A stretch of DNA of 64,000 nucleotides, taken from Polyangium sp. y55x31 (GTDB lineage: Bacteria; Myxococcota_A; Polyangia; Polyangiales; Polyangiaceae). A program made the translations under genes and the position numbers. Under the pieces are notes generated by a model. It ran no database searches and was not told the DNA's origin. It worked only from the letters and a program-made list of their open reading frames with translations. Positions 34,355 to 44,554 of this stretch are shown here, one piece after another (the first letter of the stretch is position 1; each line of letters starts with the position of its first letter). The stretch lies in the NCBI RefSeq assembly GCF_029946505.1, contig NZ_JARZHG010000001.1:620001-684000 (forward strand). Reading direction: 5' to 3'.

Positions 34355-35929
34355 CTATTCGACGCTCGCCGCCGTGCCCTTCCGCCTCTCGGCACCGCGC
34401 CGCTTGCTGCCCTTGGGCTTCGTGCCGGTCGGCTCCGCGGCCTCGGCGCGGAGGCGTTCGAGGAGGACCGAGGCGGGTTCGTCGGTGGGATCCTGGGGGA
34501 CGAGTTCGCCGCGGAAGGCTTTAGAGAGAATGGCCTGGTCGAGATCCGCATACTGCACGAGAAGTGCGTTGACCTCGCCCCTTTGGCGCTCAATGCGCTG
34601 GTTCAAGCGGCTGATCATGTCGAGCAGTGCAGACAATTCACCTGCTAGCGGCACAGGGACCGGTACCGTACGAAGTTGGTCGAAGCTCAGGTGTGGACGC
34701 CCCTGCCCATACATCAATTCTTGAAGGATCCGACGACCATTACTCGATGCGTTGAGATATGCCACCAGGTACGGCGCCTGGCTGACTAAAACCGGACGAA
34801 GCAACGCCACGCTCTGGCACACGTACGTCTCCGGCTCCGCTGTCTCGACAGCGCAGACATCTCCAGTGTTGGCGCCGACGATCGTTATCAGCAAATCCCC
34901 GCGTGCGACCTGTGTCCGTGCTCTTTCAGGATCGTCAGCCGGCGGATCCACGCGCTGCCTGTTCGTAAGATCCAGGCGCCAAGGTTTCACATTCTGAGCC
35001 ATGATGAAAGTGCCCGTACCCCGATCGTAGTACGGCGACCATGCGCGCGATCCACTTGTCATCATACACGTAAGCTCATCGAGGGTGGCCCACGCCCACC
35101 CCTCCGGCAACTCCGGCAGCTCACTCGTATCGACCGGCTCCGGCTCCTCGTACTTCTCCTTCCACCGATCATCCCCCGGCACCTTCCCCTTCGCCCGCAT
35201 CTTCGCGAGCTCCGCCTCCTCCCACCGCCGCCGCCGCTCGGCGCGGATGCGCTGGAGGAGCACCTCGGCGGGCTCCACGTCGGGGTTCTTCTCGCGCCAC
35301 GCGGCGGTCAGATCCCCGCGAAACGCGGCGGCGAGCACGGACTGGCGGAACTGTTCGAGGAGATCGGGGACGGCGTCGAGGGCTTCCTTGGCACGGCGGC
35401 TTCGGGCGGTGAGGGATTCAATTTGGGAGACAATGCGGCGTTGTTCTGGAAGCGGTGGAATCGGGAGCGGTATCTCCTTCAGATCAGCTCCCGAGATCCC
35501 GACCTGCCCAGCAGACGTCTTCAGCTTTTCCTCGATCGCAGCACGAGCCTCACCGACATTCGCAGCCTTCTCTACGTACGATGGCTCAACGACATCCGTC
35601 GAAACACGGACACGTATTAGCTTATCCGGATATACGACGGGAGGATCGGGGGTCTCACGCACGAGCGCGCATACGCCCACGAGTTCGCGAGTGCCATTGT
35701 ACCGCGTGAATAAGAGGTCGCCCTTCGAGATTTTGTACGAGGACCACTGTTTGGGGTCACCAGGCAACCTGCGCGCATCATCGAGATCCAGCGACATCGG
35801 CCGCACAGCGCTGATCCGTAAAATAAGCTGTTTGCCGTCGCTCTCGGGTCGCGTGGAGATCCCATTGCGGACCTCGGCCGCAATGTCTCCGAGACTGCAC
35901 ACCGCCCATCCCTTGGGTAGCACGCTCAC
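34355..35929 (-). CDS. hsdS: Type I restriction system specificity subunit HsdS
   Basis: 524 aa, GTG start overlapping hsdM stop (GTGA). Two target-recognition halves, each followed by a central/distal helical repeat with the family signature: PLPEQRRIVSQIESL then LEQFRQSVLAAAFRGDLT in the first half, and IEREVNALLV-like IERQRGEVNALLVQ then LDQAILSKAFRGELVPQDP in the second. It chooses the bipartite DNA target for HsdM and HsdR. Lower GC of the recognition domains than of the flanks suggests exchange of those parts. Confidence 0.93.
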   Translation of the reverse strand: MSVLPKGWAVCSLGDIAAEVRNGISTRPESDGKQLILRISAVRPMSLDLDDARRLPGDPKQWSSYKISKGDLLFTRYNGTRELVGVCALVRETPDPPVVYPDKLIRVRVSTDVVEPSYVEKAANVGEARAAIEEKLKTSAGQVGISGADLKEIPLPIPPLPEQRRIVSQIESLTARSRRAKEALDAVPDLLEQFRQSVLAAAFRGDLTAAWREKNPDVEPAEVLLQRIRAERRRRWEEAELAKMRAKGKVPGDDRWKEKYEEPEPVDTSELPELPEGWAWATLDELTCMMTSGSRAWSPYYDRGTGTFIMAQNVKPWRLDLTNRQRVDPPADDPERARTQVARGDLLITIVGANTGDVCAVETAEPETYVCQSVALLRPVLVSQAPYLVAYLNASSNGRRILQELMYGQGRPHLSFDQLRTVPVPVPLAGELSALLDMISRLNQRIERQRGEVNALLVQYADLDQAILSKAFRGELVPQDPTDEPASVLLERLRAEAAEPTGTKPKGSKRRGAERRKGTAASVE

Positions 35930-37347
35930 GCGTTCCCCTCCAACTCCGCCCTGAGCCCCTCAATCTCGGTCACCGCAAACCGCAGCTTCTCCAAGATCTC
36001 ATCCGCAATTTCCTCGGGCTCGGGCAAATCATCCGCCCCCCGCGCACTCTCATCCTTGAGCCAAGCGATATCGAGGTTGTCCCCCCGCGCCCGGATCTCC
36101 TCCCGCGAGAACTTCCGAAACCGCCCCGTTTCCCCCTGATCCTTCCGCTTGCTCTTCCCGAGCGGATCCTTCCCGAACGCCGTCTCGAACTCCGCAAAAT
36201 GGTCACGCGTGAGCGGCGTCCGCTTCCCGAACGAAGGCATGTTCGCCCGCATGTCGAACACCCACACCGCCTTCGTGTGGCCCTTGTCCGTCGTCCCACG
36301 CGAGAAAAACAGGACGTTCGTCTTCACCCCCTGCGCATAAAAGATCCCCGTCGGCAGCCGTAGGATCGTGTGCAGATCGCACTTCTCCATCAGGTCCCGC
36401 CGGATATCCGTCCCCGTATTCTCTTCGAAAAGGACGTTGTCCGGCAGCACGACCGCCGCCCGACCGCCCGGCCGGAGGCCGCGGTAAATGTGCTGCAAAA
36501 ACGCGAGCTGCTTGTTCGACGTCGGATACGTAAAATCGTCCCGCGTCGGCAAACCGCCGCCCTTCTTCGTGCCGAACGGCGGGTTCGTCAGGATCACGTC
36601 CGCCTTGTCGAGCTGCGTGCCGAGCGACGAGAGCGTATCCCCGAGCGAAAGCTCGCCCTCGATGTCGTGGAGCATCAGGTTCATCAGCGCGAGCCGATGC
36701 GCGTCCGGCACGAGCTCCACGCCGTAAAACGCCTTTTTCTTCTGGAACGCCTGCTCCTTCGCGTCGAGCGTGAAGAGCTGGTCCGTCTTGCCCTTGATGT
36801 ACCGGTCGGCCGCGATCAGAAAGCCCGCCGTCCCCGCCGCCGGGTCCTGCACCTTCTCCCCCGGCTGCGGCTGCACGAGGTGCACCATCGAATCGATGAG
36901 CGGCCGCGGCGTGAAGTATTGCCCGGCCCCCGACTTCTTCTCCGCCGCGTTCTTTTCGAGCAGCCCCTCGTAAAGATCCCCGAGCCCCTCGGTCCGCGCC
37001 GAATACCAGTCGAGCTCGTCGATCGCATCCACGAGCTTCTTCAGGTTCCGCGGCACCTTCAGCGACGTCGTCGCGTTCGCGAAGATCGCCTGCACCCGCC
37101 CCGAGCCCTCGGTGCCGAGATGCAAAAGGAGCGCCCGATAAAAGTTGAGCTGCTCGACCCCGTCCTTCGCCTCGAGATCACCCCACCGGTACCCCTTCGG
37201 CAGGTGCTTCTCCTGGTCCGTCTCCTTCATCATCTTGAGAAAGAGAAGGTAGGTCAGCTCGGTGACGTACTGGTGGTAGGTGATGCCGTCGTCCCGCAGG
37301 ACGTGGCAGAGGTTCCAGAGCTTCTGGACGATGTCGGTGGTGGACAT
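35926..37347 (-). CDS. hsdM: Type I restriction system methyltransferase HsdM
   Basis: 473 aa. N-terminal helical HsdM domain (TDIVQKLWNLCHVLRDDGIT), then the methyltransferase domain: SAM site DPAAGTAGFL and catalytic NPPF (DVILTNPPFGTKKGGG). m6A methylation of the target; with HsdS makes the modification enzyme. Normal length. Gap of 18 bases to the EcsC-like gene upstream. Confidence 0.95.
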   Translation of the reverse strand: MSTTDIVQKLWNLCHVLRDDGITYHQYVTELTYLLFLKMMKETDQEKHLPKGYRWGDLEAKDGVEQLNFYRALLLHLGTEGSGRVQAIFANATTSLKVPRNLKKLVDAIDELDWYSARTEGLGDLYEGLLEKNAAEKKSGAGQYFTPRPLIDSMVHLVQPQPGEKVQDPAAGTAGFLIAADRYIKGKTDQLFTLDAKEQAFQKKKAFYGVELVPDAHRLALMNLMLHDIEGELSLGDTLSSLGTQLDKADVILTNPPFGTKKGGGLPTRDDFTYPTSNKQLAFLQHIYRGLRPGGRAAVVLPDNVLFEENTGTDIRRDLMEKCDLHTILRLPTGIFYAQGVKTNVLFFSRGTTDKGHTKAVWVFDMRANMPSFGKRTPLTRDHFAEFETAFGKDPLGKSKRKDQGETGRFRKFSREEIRARGDNLDIAWLKDESARGADDLPEPEEIADEILEKLRFAVTEIEGLRAELEGNA

Positions 37348-37365
37348 GGGGGACGGGCGGAAGAG

Positions 37366-38106
37366 CTACGCCAGTTTGGTGTGGACGTCCAGACGGACGG
37401 CGACGGCCTCACCCGACCCGCGATCGCCCGGGCCACCGCCCCTCGGAACGGTTTCATCAACTCCGTCGGGATCGGTGGGTTTGCCCTCGAAGTAGCTATA
37501 CACGCGGTCGCCCACGATCTTGACCTCGGCGTAGTTCCAGGTTCCTCCAATGAGACCGCCGACGATCGGCAGGGTCTTCGTGATGAGGCCCCGCTGGGTC
37601 ACCTTCAGCCCGAAGTATTTCAGCATGATCCGCTTGAATTGCTTCAGCGTCTCCTTCGTGAGGATTTTCTTGATGGCTTGGCGGCTCGTGCCCATGCCTC
37701 CGCGAATGGCAAGCTCGCGCATGAACTCGGACGCAGCTCGACCTCCCATGATGGGTACGAGCAGCTCGTACGGCGGCTCCCCGTCGTCGAGGTACTTGGG
37801 ATCGAAGAGAAGCGCGATCCTCGCGGCCATGACCACCTCGGCGCGCAACATGGCGCCCACGTCGCCGATCGCCGCCGGAGCTGCAACCCAAGGGTTCGCT
37901 GGTAGTCCAGTGACAACGCCACTCCCGACGCCCCACCAGCGCGCCCGGCCGATGATCTTGTCCGCCAGCTCGCGCCTGCTTTTGGTGGGGTATTTCCGTG
38001 CAAGCTCATTCACGAAAAACAACTCTTCATCGCGATCGACAGACATCGCCCAATCGAACGCTTTGCGAATCAAGCCGGGATCCGGCTTCTCGTTATCGCT
38101 CATCAC
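37366..38106 (-). CDS. EcsC-like protein within the restriction operon
   Basis: 246 aa; start GTG/ATG after GGGAGG. Helical, with a hydrophobic Gly-rich region (GVGSGVVTGLPANPWVAAPA) and the EcsC-type end (GLITKTLPIVGGLIGGTWNY, then VKIVGDRVYSYFE). EcsC-fold proteins are poorly understood; some are near membrane or defence genes. Twelve bases downstream of hsdR and 18 upstream of hsdM, so it is one transcript with them. Its job may be accessory to restriction; that is inference. Confidence 0.7.
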   Translation of the reverse strand: MMSDNEKPDPGLIRKAFDWAMSVDRDEELFFVNELARKYPTKSRRELADKIIGRARWWGVGSGVVTGLPANPWVAAPAAIGDVGAMLRAEVVMAARIALLFDPKYLDDGEPPYELLVPIMGGRAASEFMRELAIRGGMGTSRQAIKKILTKETLKQFKRIMLKYFGLKVTQRGLITKTLPIVGGLIGGTWNYAEVKIVGDRVYSYFEGKPTDPDGVDETVPRGGGPGDRGSGEAVAVRLDVHTKLA

Positions 38107-38118
38107 CGCCTCCCTTCG

Positions 38119-41100
38119 TCACCCCGCGTCCTTCCAGACCTCTTCCCGCAGATCCCCGAGGATCGCGTCGAGCTTCCCACCAAACACCTTGTCGAGGTGC
38201 TTGAACCCGCCGTTCGATTTGAACGCCTCGCTCGCGTCGATCGTGTCGCGATCCACGACCCGCTCGCGTTCGAGCTGCTTGCCGATGCGCTGGAGCCACT
38301 GCCGCTGGATCGACGTCCAGCCCGGTCGCGCGAGGATCTTCGCCGTCGCCCGCGCGACGCGCTCCTCGTACGGAACCAGCGGATCCCCGAGCGCAGCCTT
38401 GCGGATGTAGCCGATAATCGACGCCGCGATGTCCGCGTTCGACGCCTGCCGCCACGCCGCCTGCAAGGCCGCCTCGGTGTAACCCTTCGCGTCGAGCGCG
38501 AGGAGGAGCTCGCGCAGCGCCGCGCGCGTGAGGTCCCGCGGGCGCTGCGTGACGACCACAAGGGCCGGGATCTTGTTCATGTTCTCCCGCAGGAACGCGG
38601 AAAAACTGTCGAGGTAGTCCTCGGGGCGCGTCCCCTTGCCGTAACCGACCTCGACGGCCACGACCCGATCGGCATGGTCGGAGACGAGCAGCGGACGCGC
38701 CTCGCCGAACCGCCCGTCGAGCAGCGGCACGAGGTACCCATGCTGCCCGAACCACGCCGCGGCCTCCTCGGGGGTCTGCCGGCGAAGCATCGCGGCGAGG
38801 GACGGCGGGGACATCGAGGCGATGCCCTCGAAGCGGGAGAGGTCGTCCCCCTTCAACGCCGGCGCCCTCCGCCGGAGCTTGGCGACGAGCTGATCGAGCG
38901 CGAGCTTGCGCGCCTCGGGGTCCGCGTGCCCGAGCTCCGCGACGAGCTGCGCGAAGGAGACCGAAGGCGAAGGCGCGACGGGCTTCATCTCCGTGTATTG
39001 CTCCAGGGCGTCGTAGAGCTCCACGGCGTCGAAAATGCGGAAAACCGTCTTCCCGATTTCGGGGCATAGCCGCGTCGCGCGACCGAGTATCTGCTCGTAA
39101 AGAATGCGGCTCTTCACGCGGCGAAGAAAGACGAGGTTCGAGATCCGCGGCACGTCGATCCCCGTCGTGAGCAGATCGACCGTGATCGCCACGTTCGGCA
39201 GGCGCTCGTTCTTGTACTCGCGGATCCGCTGGAGGGGCTTGTCGCTGCTGCCCGTGATCTTCTTGACCGCGTCGTTGTCGATCGCGCCGTACTTCGCCGT
39301 AAACGCCTCGCGAAGCAGGCGCTCGACGAGCTGCGCATGGTCGTCGTTCACTGCGAAGACGAGCGTCTTCGCGTCGCCCATCGGGTCGATGTGCTCCGCG
39401 AGCGCCTCGCAGACGACACGATTGAAGTTCTCCGTGATGACGTTGCGGTTGAAGCCGTCGATCTCGATCTTGACCTCGTCTGCGAGGTGGATCAGGTCGA
39501 GCTGCGCCTTGCCGGGATCATAGACCTTGACGTCCTCGCCCTTGGCCCACTGGATCCCCTTCTGCGCGAGCTCCGTCACGATACGGATAGGCGGCTCGTG
39601 GTCGACGAGCATCCCATCGATCACGGCCTCGCGGTACGAGTAGCGGAACGCGGGAGCGCCGAAAATTTCGGTCGTATGCAGCGCGGGCGTGGCCGTAAGG
39701 CCGATCTTCACCGCGTCGAAGTGGTCGAGCACGCGCCGATACTTCGAGATGTAATCGTCGAAATCGCGGAATCCAAGCTCGGTCTCGGAGAGCTCCCGAT
39801 CGAGCGTGTAGCCGCGATGGCATTCGTCGACGACGAGGCAGTCGTATTGATCGACCGGCGGGACGTCCGCGGGATCCGTGGCGTTGAGAACGCGCTTCAC
39901 GAGGCTTTGCACCGTGGCGATGTGGAGCTTCGTGTCGCTCTCGGGCTTGATGTCCCCGAGCTCCTTCATGTCGAAGATCTGATGGAACGACTGCAGGTTT
40001 TCGAGCCGCGTCTCCTTGAACGCATCGCCCGTCTGCTCGCCGAGCGCGCTTCGATCGACGAGGAAAAGCACGCGGCGGAAGCGCTTCGCCTTGATGAGCC
40101 GATACACGAGCCCGATCGCGGTCTTCGTCTTGCCGGTTCCCGTGGCCATGGCGACGAGGCAGCTCGGGTTTCCCGCCGCGATCGCGGCCTCGACAGCCTG
40201 GATCGCGCGGATTTGGTAGTCGCGCAGGCCGAGGTAGCTGGTCGGCTCGCTGCGGAGCTTGTCATGGGCCGCGTCGATGTCCTGCTTCATCAGGGCTTCG
40301 AGGCCCTCGGGCGAATACCAGCCCTGGAGCGGCTTCTTGGGGTTCTCGTCGCGGCGGGCGTCGCGGAACCAGATGCCGCTCTTCTCTTTGACCTGCTCGA
40401 GGTACGGCCGGCCGTTCGTGGCGAAGAGAAACGGCACGTGGTGCCTCTTTTTCCCCCACGTCCCCCCGACGAGCTCCGCCCCGTCCTTCGCGACGAACCC
40501 GACGCTGTAGCGCTGTGCCTGATCGAGCGTGCCGGCGACGTCCTTGTGGAGCCGCTTCGCCTCGACCACGCCGAGGGCCACTGTGCCGACGAAGAGCACG
40601 TAATCGGCCCGGCCGTTCTCCGTGGGCCACTCGGCGATGGCGCGGTTTTTCCCCTTCTCGGGCCGCGCGCCGCGCTTGTAGGAGAGCCGCTCGGAATCGA
40701 CCTCCCACCCGACCGCGCGGAGCTGCTCGTCGATGAGCCGGCGCGTCGCGGCCTCGTCGAGGTAGACATCGCGCGAGGCCTCGGCCGCGCGGGTGAGGAA
40801 CTTCATCGTCTCGGCCGGTGCGGCGGCGGCCTTGGCCTGAAGCGCAGCCAGCTCGGCCTCGATCGCGGCCTTCTGCTTCGCGACGGCCTCCACGTCCTTC
40901 GCGCGCCGCTCGGCTTCCTCGGTGGCGAGCGCCTCCCACAGGGCCCGGTCCTCGGCCTCCTTCTGCGCGAGTTGCTCCGCCGTGAGCCGCTTCCGCGCCT
41001 CCTCCTCGGCGGCCGCGCGCATGGCCTCGACGTCGACCTTGCTCTTCGCGAGCTCCGCGCGCAGCGCCTCGAGCTCCTTCGCGAGCTCCGCGTCGTCCTT

Positions 41101-41529
41101 CGGCCCGGGAGGCGGGACGAACGGGCCCGGGTCGAACCTGCGATGGTTCCCGAACGAGCGCTGGAACCAGACGCCGAGCTCGCGGGCCATCTTGAGCTGA
41201 TGCAAGGCCTCGTGATGGGAGCCCTGGACCTCGTGCGCGGCCTTGTTCCCGACGAGGCGCAGATCGTGGAAGATCTGCTTCGTGCGGACGTCGAGCGCGC
41301 CGCGGTCGTGGAGTCGATTGATCAGGATGGCCTGCGTGTCCTCGGCCGGTGACGTGTAGAGCCCAAGGCGCGCGGCCGCGTGCTTCGCGAGGAGCTCGCC
41401 GAACTGCCGCAGCTTGATGAGGCAGGTGTTGGGGTCGTCGGCGAAGTACCGCTCGGCCTGGGTGCCCAGGATGGCCAGGAGCGGGTCGTGGTGCGCGAGG
41501 TAGGCGAAGTTCGGGGAGGCTGTAGGCAT
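38119..41529 (-). CDS. hsdR: Type I restriction system endonuclease HsdR
   Basis: 1136 aa. N-terminal DUF4145-like helical region (ILGTQAERYFADDPNTCLIK; NKAAHEVQG), a coiled coil (about 150-260), the HsdR nuclease domain (GVVEAKR), DEAD-box helicase motifs MATGTGKTKTA and VVDECHRGY, motif VI QILGRATRLCP, and the C-terminal HsdR domain. Translocates and cuts unmodified DNA. EcoEI-type. Start at 41529 is chosen because it gives the usual N-terminus; 41565 is also open. Confidence 0.95.
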   Translation of the reverse strand: MPTASPNFAYLAHHDPLLAILGTQAERYFADDPNTCLIKLRQFGELLAKHAAARLGLYTSPAEDTQAILINRLHDRGALDVRTKQIFHDLRLVGNKAAHEVQGSHHEALHQLKMARELGVWFQRSFGNHRRFDPGPFVPPPGPKDDAELAKELEALRAELAKSKVDVEAMRAAAEEEARKRLTAEQLAQKEAEDRALWEALATEEAERRAKDVEAVAKQKAAIEAELAALQAKAAAAPAETMKFLTRAAEASRDVYLDEAATRRLIDEQLRAVGWEVDSERLSYKRGARPEKGKNRAIAEWPTENGRADYVLFVGTVALGVVEAKRLHKDVAGTLDQAQRYSVGFVAKDGAELVGGTWGKKRHHVPFLFATNGRPYLEQVKEKSGIWFRDARRDENPKKPLQGWYSPEGLEALMKQDIDAAHDKLRSEPTSYLGLRDYQIRAIQAVEAAIAAGNPSCLVAMATGTGKTKTAIGLVYRLIKAKRFRRVLFLVDRSALGEQTGDAFKETRLENLQSFHQIFDMKELGDIKPESDTKLHIATVQSLVKRVLNATDPADVPPVDQYDCLVVDECHRGYTLDRELSETELGFRDFDDYISKYRRVLDHFDAVKIGLTATPALHTTEIFGAPAFRYSYREAVIDGMLVDHEPPIRIVTELAQKGIQWAKGEDVKVYDPGKAQLDLIHLADEVKIEIDGFNRNVITENFNRVVCEALAEHIDPMGDAKTLVFAVNDDHAQLVERLLREAFTAKYGAIDNDAVKKITGSSDKPLQRIREYKNERLPNVAITVDLLTTGIDVPRISNLVFLRRVKSRILYEQILGRATRLCPEIGKTVFRIFDAVELYDALEQYTEMKPVAPSPSVSFAQLVAELGHADPEARKLALDQLVAKLRRRAPALKGDDLSRFEGIASMSPPSLAAMLRRQTPEEAAAWFGQHGYLVPLLDGRFGEARPLLVSDHADRVVAVEVGYGKGTRPEDYLDSFSAFLRENMNKIPALVVVTQRPRDLTRAALRELLLALDAKGYTEAALQAAWRQASNADIAASIIGYIRKAALGDPLVPYEERVARATAKILARPGWTSIQRQWLQRIGKQLERERVVDRDTIDASEAFKSNGGFKHLDKVFGGKLDAILGDLREEVWKDAG

Positions 41530-41636
41530 CACATCACGAGGTGTCCCAGGCCTGGAGAGAGGCAAGCCTATGGAACATCACGTCGTGAGCGGATGGAACC
41601 AGAAACAGAGCGGGCGGGGGCGAGCTCGCCGCGAGG

Positions 41637-42860
41637 TTATTCCGCCGGGGCCTTTGCCGGGGCCATGCAGCACCACGTGACGGCGCCGGCGTCGTCGAGC
41701 TCCACCGTTCCGAAGGCCCCGCCCCCGGAGGGTTGGCACTTCCCGGGCATGTACTGTAGGTCCGTGATCTCCTTGCTTCCGACGGGGCGCCCGGGCGGCA
41801 GGATGTCGTCGCACTCGTGGCTCGTGGACCCCATCGGGTCCGCCAGGATCTCGGACGAGCAAACCGAGTCCTCATAGAGCCGGAACGTCCCGTAACACAT
41901 GCCCCCGGACGCCTTGCACTCGCACGGGCTGCACCCTCGCGAGTCCTTGATCGCGTCGTACGGATGGACGACGAACCGCTCCGCGTAGGGCGACCCATCG
42001 ACGCAAGCGTGGACGCCCTCGCGACGCACGCAGTGCCGGAAGCCCGGGGGCAGCTCCCACTGGCACGACGTATCCGCCTCGCACGTCCACGGGGGCGCGG
42101 GCGGGCTCGCGCTGCACGAAAGCGCGACCTGACCCCACCATGGCGCGTCGTTCGTCGCCGAGGGGATGGGCAAAGGTTCAGGCTTGCAACCTTCGACCGG
42201 ATCGGGCAGCGCCGACACGTAGACCGACTGCGCACACAGGATGCCGCTCCCCGGAGGACACTCCGCGCCGGCCGGGAGCGCGCCAGCGTTCGTGCAGGAG
42301 CCATCCCAACTGGCAGGCGCCCCGAACTCGATGGTGGGCGTCTGCGCCTCGTTGCACGAGCCCGCGCGGATGTGGATCTGGCCCGGCGTCGGTGAACAGG
42401 AGCCCTCGATCGGCCCGCACACGCACACGGGGCAACCTGAACTGTGGGGGGGCTGGAGGTCGGCATACGCGAGCGCGCCGAACGAGCCCACGTCATCGGG
42501 GCAGGTCAACTTCGCCTCGTCGTGCGGGCCGATCCAGAAGGGCTGCGGCGGCTCGAATCCGTCGGGCTCGTTCGGGATGCAGACGCCGCGGGGGGCGCAC
42601 TTCTTCGAGCTCATGCCTCCATCGCTAGCCTCACCCGCGTCGCCCGCGTCAGTGCCGGCGTCGCAGTTGAACGCCAGGTCCTCGAACTCGGGCACGCACT
42701 CCCCCCGGTGAGCGCGACAGTCCGGATCATTATAGCTCGGATCCTCGGGATCCGTGGGGCAAGAGCTTTCAGATCTCCCCGTTCCTCCGCATGCTTGCAT
42801 CGAGGACGAAAGCGCGATCGTCACGCCCAGCGCCGCCCCGAGCAGGGTTCGTCTCGCCAT
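41637..42860 (-). CDS. Cys-rich lipoprotein
   Basis: 407 aa from ATG 42860 (GTG at 42875 possible). Leader ARRTLLGAALGVTIAL with lipobox near MQACGG. The mature protein has over 30 Cys, many in CxC or CxxC pairs (CPVCVCGP, CSPCECKAS), a Gly/Asp/Ala linker and no enzyme motif. This type of disulfide-rich lipoprotein is common in myxobacteria and follows PEGA/TPR genes, as it does here. Predicted surface protein. Confidence 0.75.
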   Translation of the reverse strand: MARRTLLGAALGVTIALSSSMQACGGTGRSESSCPTDPEDPSYNDPDCRAHRGECVPEFEDLAFNCDAGTDAGDAGEASDGGMSSKKCAPRGVCIPNEPDGFEPPQPFWIGPHDEAKLTCPDDVGSFGALAYADLQPPHSSGCPVCVCGPIEGSCSPTPGQIHIRAGSCNEAQTPTIEFGAPASWDGSCTNAGALPAGAECPPGSGILCAQSVYVSALPDPVEGCKPEPLPIPSATNDAPWWGQVALSCSASPPAPPWTCEADTSCQWELPPGFRHCVRREGVHACVDGSPYAERFVVHPYDAIKDSRGCSPCECKASGGMCYGTFRLYEDSVCSSEILADPMGSTSHECDDILPPGRPVGSKEITDLQYMPGKCQPSGGGAFGTVELDDAGAVTWCCMAPAKAPAE

Positions 42861-42893
42861 GCCTCCAGGGTACACGGAAAAACCATCCTCTCG

Positions 42894-44075
42894 CTAGAGG
42901 GACATCACCCCTGCAATATTAAGAGCCCCCCCGATCCGCAGCCCTTCCCACATCAGGAGGTCGTTCCGCACGGAATACGGCGCGGACGCGCGTCCCAGCA
43001 CGTCGCCCCATGCCCGCACGCCAATGCGGCCCCGAAAAACCTCGCCACCCACTCGAAAACCACCTCCAAACGCTGAATCCACCCGCTCGGCGTTAGAAGA
43101 CGCGACCACTGCCTCGACCTGGCCGAAGCCGCACAGAAAGAACGACAATCGAACGTGAACGCATGCCGGAATCGCTGCGGATAGGGACCACAAGGACAAA
43201 CCCGGGGCCTGCTCCAGGGTGCCGAGCCCCCGCACGCCGCGGGCGTCAAGCCCCACGGAGATCCCGACGCGGCGCAGTTGCCATCGGACCTCGAAGAGGC
43301 CCACCGGGCCAAGCGCCACACCGGGCGCGTACTCCAGCGCGGCCGAGGCCCCGACGCCCACCAGGAAGCGGGGCGCTTCGGGCTCGGAAACGGCCGATGG
43401 CTTCACCGGGGGAGATGCCGGCGCGGGTCGTGGCGGCGCCGCGGGAGCCGGCGTCGGAGCCTTCTCCGGCTCGACCGGCGCACGCTGCATCTCGACGGCG
43501 AGCGCGATGTCCCCGCCCTTCGTCACGGTGAACGCCTGAACGTGGGGCACGTACCCCGGCGCCTCCGCCCGGAGCTCGTGCCGCCCGGGCTCGAGGTAGA
43601 CCACGAACGCGGCCCCTCCCGCACCGGGCACCGGCTCTGCGTCGATGAGCACCACCGCGCCCACGACGTTCAACGTCACCCGCACCAGGCCGATCTCGTT
43701 CCGAGCACGCGCGAGCACGCGCCCGAACTTCTCGCGCTCGGCTTCCGTCTCGCCGCCGTTGCCCTGAATCGCATCGAGCAGGTGCGACGCCGCGCGCACC
43801 CAGTCCTTCGCGTCCGCCGCGAGCAGACCGAGGCGACCCAGCACCGTCGGCTCGTTGGGCCGGAGCTTCAGCGCGTAGAGGTACGCCTTCCGCGCATCAT
43901 CGGGCCGTCCCTGGGCTCGTGCAGCGTCACCGAGGCGAACGAGCGTCGCGAAATCGAGGCCATGCGGCGCGGCAGTCTCCGTCGACGCAGCGCCCGGCTC
44001 GACCTGCGCAGCGGTCGCGGTAGCAAACACGAGCGAGGCGCAGACCACGCCGCCGACGACGAGAGAACGAGCCAT
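42894..44075 (-). CDS. TPR/PEGA-domain envelope protein
   Basis: 393 aa from ATG 44075. Signal peptide (RSLVVGGVVCASLVFATATA, cleavage near TAAQVEP). TPR-like part (GRPDDARKAYLYALKLRPNE), PEGA domain (GAVVLIDAEPVPGAG; LEPGRHELRAEAPGYVPH), Pro/Ala linker, and a strand-rich C-terminal domain that looks like a barrel or outer-membrane part. Typical myxobacterial surface protein; likely partner of the downstream Cys-rich lipoprotein, 33 bases away. Confidence 0.8.
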   Translation of the reverse strand: MARSLVVGGVVCASLVFATATAAQVEPGAASTETAAPHGLDFATLVRLGDAARAQGRPDDARKAYLYALKLRPNEPTVLGRLGLLAADAKDWVRAASHLLDAIQGNGGETEAEREKFGRVLARARNEIGLVRVTLNVVGAVVLIDAEPVPGAGGAAFVVYLEPGRHELRAEAPGYVPHVQAFTVTKGGDIALAVEMQRAPVEPEKAPTPAPAAPPRPAPASPPVKPSAVSEPEAPRFLVGVGASAALEYAPGVALGPVGLFEVRWQLRRVGISVGLDARGVRGLGTLEQAPGLSLWSLSAAIPACVHVRLSFFLCGFGQVEAVVASSNAERVDSAFGGGFRVGGEVFRGRIGVRAWGDVLGRASAPYSVRNDLLMWEGLRIGGALNIAGVMSL

Positions 44076-44170
44076 CGAGCGGGTGTAATTGTCCGACAAA
44101 CGGCTCGTGATGGCGAGTATCTTTTCCAGAAACGAGCACGCCAACGAGGGGCGTCCGTGCACGCCTGCTC

Positions 44171-44554
44171 TCAGGCTGGTGTCCGCGGACGGCGCACCGC
44201 GCCTCTTGCAGCAAGCCGCCGTACTCGGAACCCCGATGGCGGCGGCTTGGCGTCTGCAACGGATTCCAAGCGCTTGCGGACGCTGTCGAGTTCCTCCCGC
44301 GTAAACTCGCGCGTTGCGTCCATGAGAGCCCCGCGCTCATCCTCGATCACGTTGAGCAGATCGAATGCCTGCACGCCGAGCGCCCCGGCGATCGCGTAGA
44401 GCGTCTCGATCTTCGGGTTGACCCGCCCCTGCTCCAGGTTCGATAAATGCGTCTTCGACACATGAGCCGCCCTGGCCATCGCATCCAGGGACATATTCCG
44501 CCCGAGGCGCAGCTCCCGAACGCGACGCCCGATTGCCTCCTGAAACGGCGACAT
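44171..44554 (-). CDS. Xre-family helix-turn-helix regulator
   Basis: 127 aa. HTH_3 domain at residues 5-70: VRELRLGRNMSLDAMARAA, VSKTHLSNLEQGRVNPKIE, LYAIAGALGV. A second helical part (TREFTREELDSVRKRLESVA) and Arg-rich tail. Overlaps the upstream gene by one base (TGATG). Probable repressor of its own operon or of element functions. Confidence 0.88.
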   Translation of the reverse strand: MSPFQEAIGRRVRELRLGRNMSLDAMARAAHVSKTHLSNLEQGRVNPKIETLYAIAGALGVQAFDLLNVIEDERGALMDATREFTREELDSVRKRLESVADAKPPPSGFRVRRLAARGAVRRPRTPA

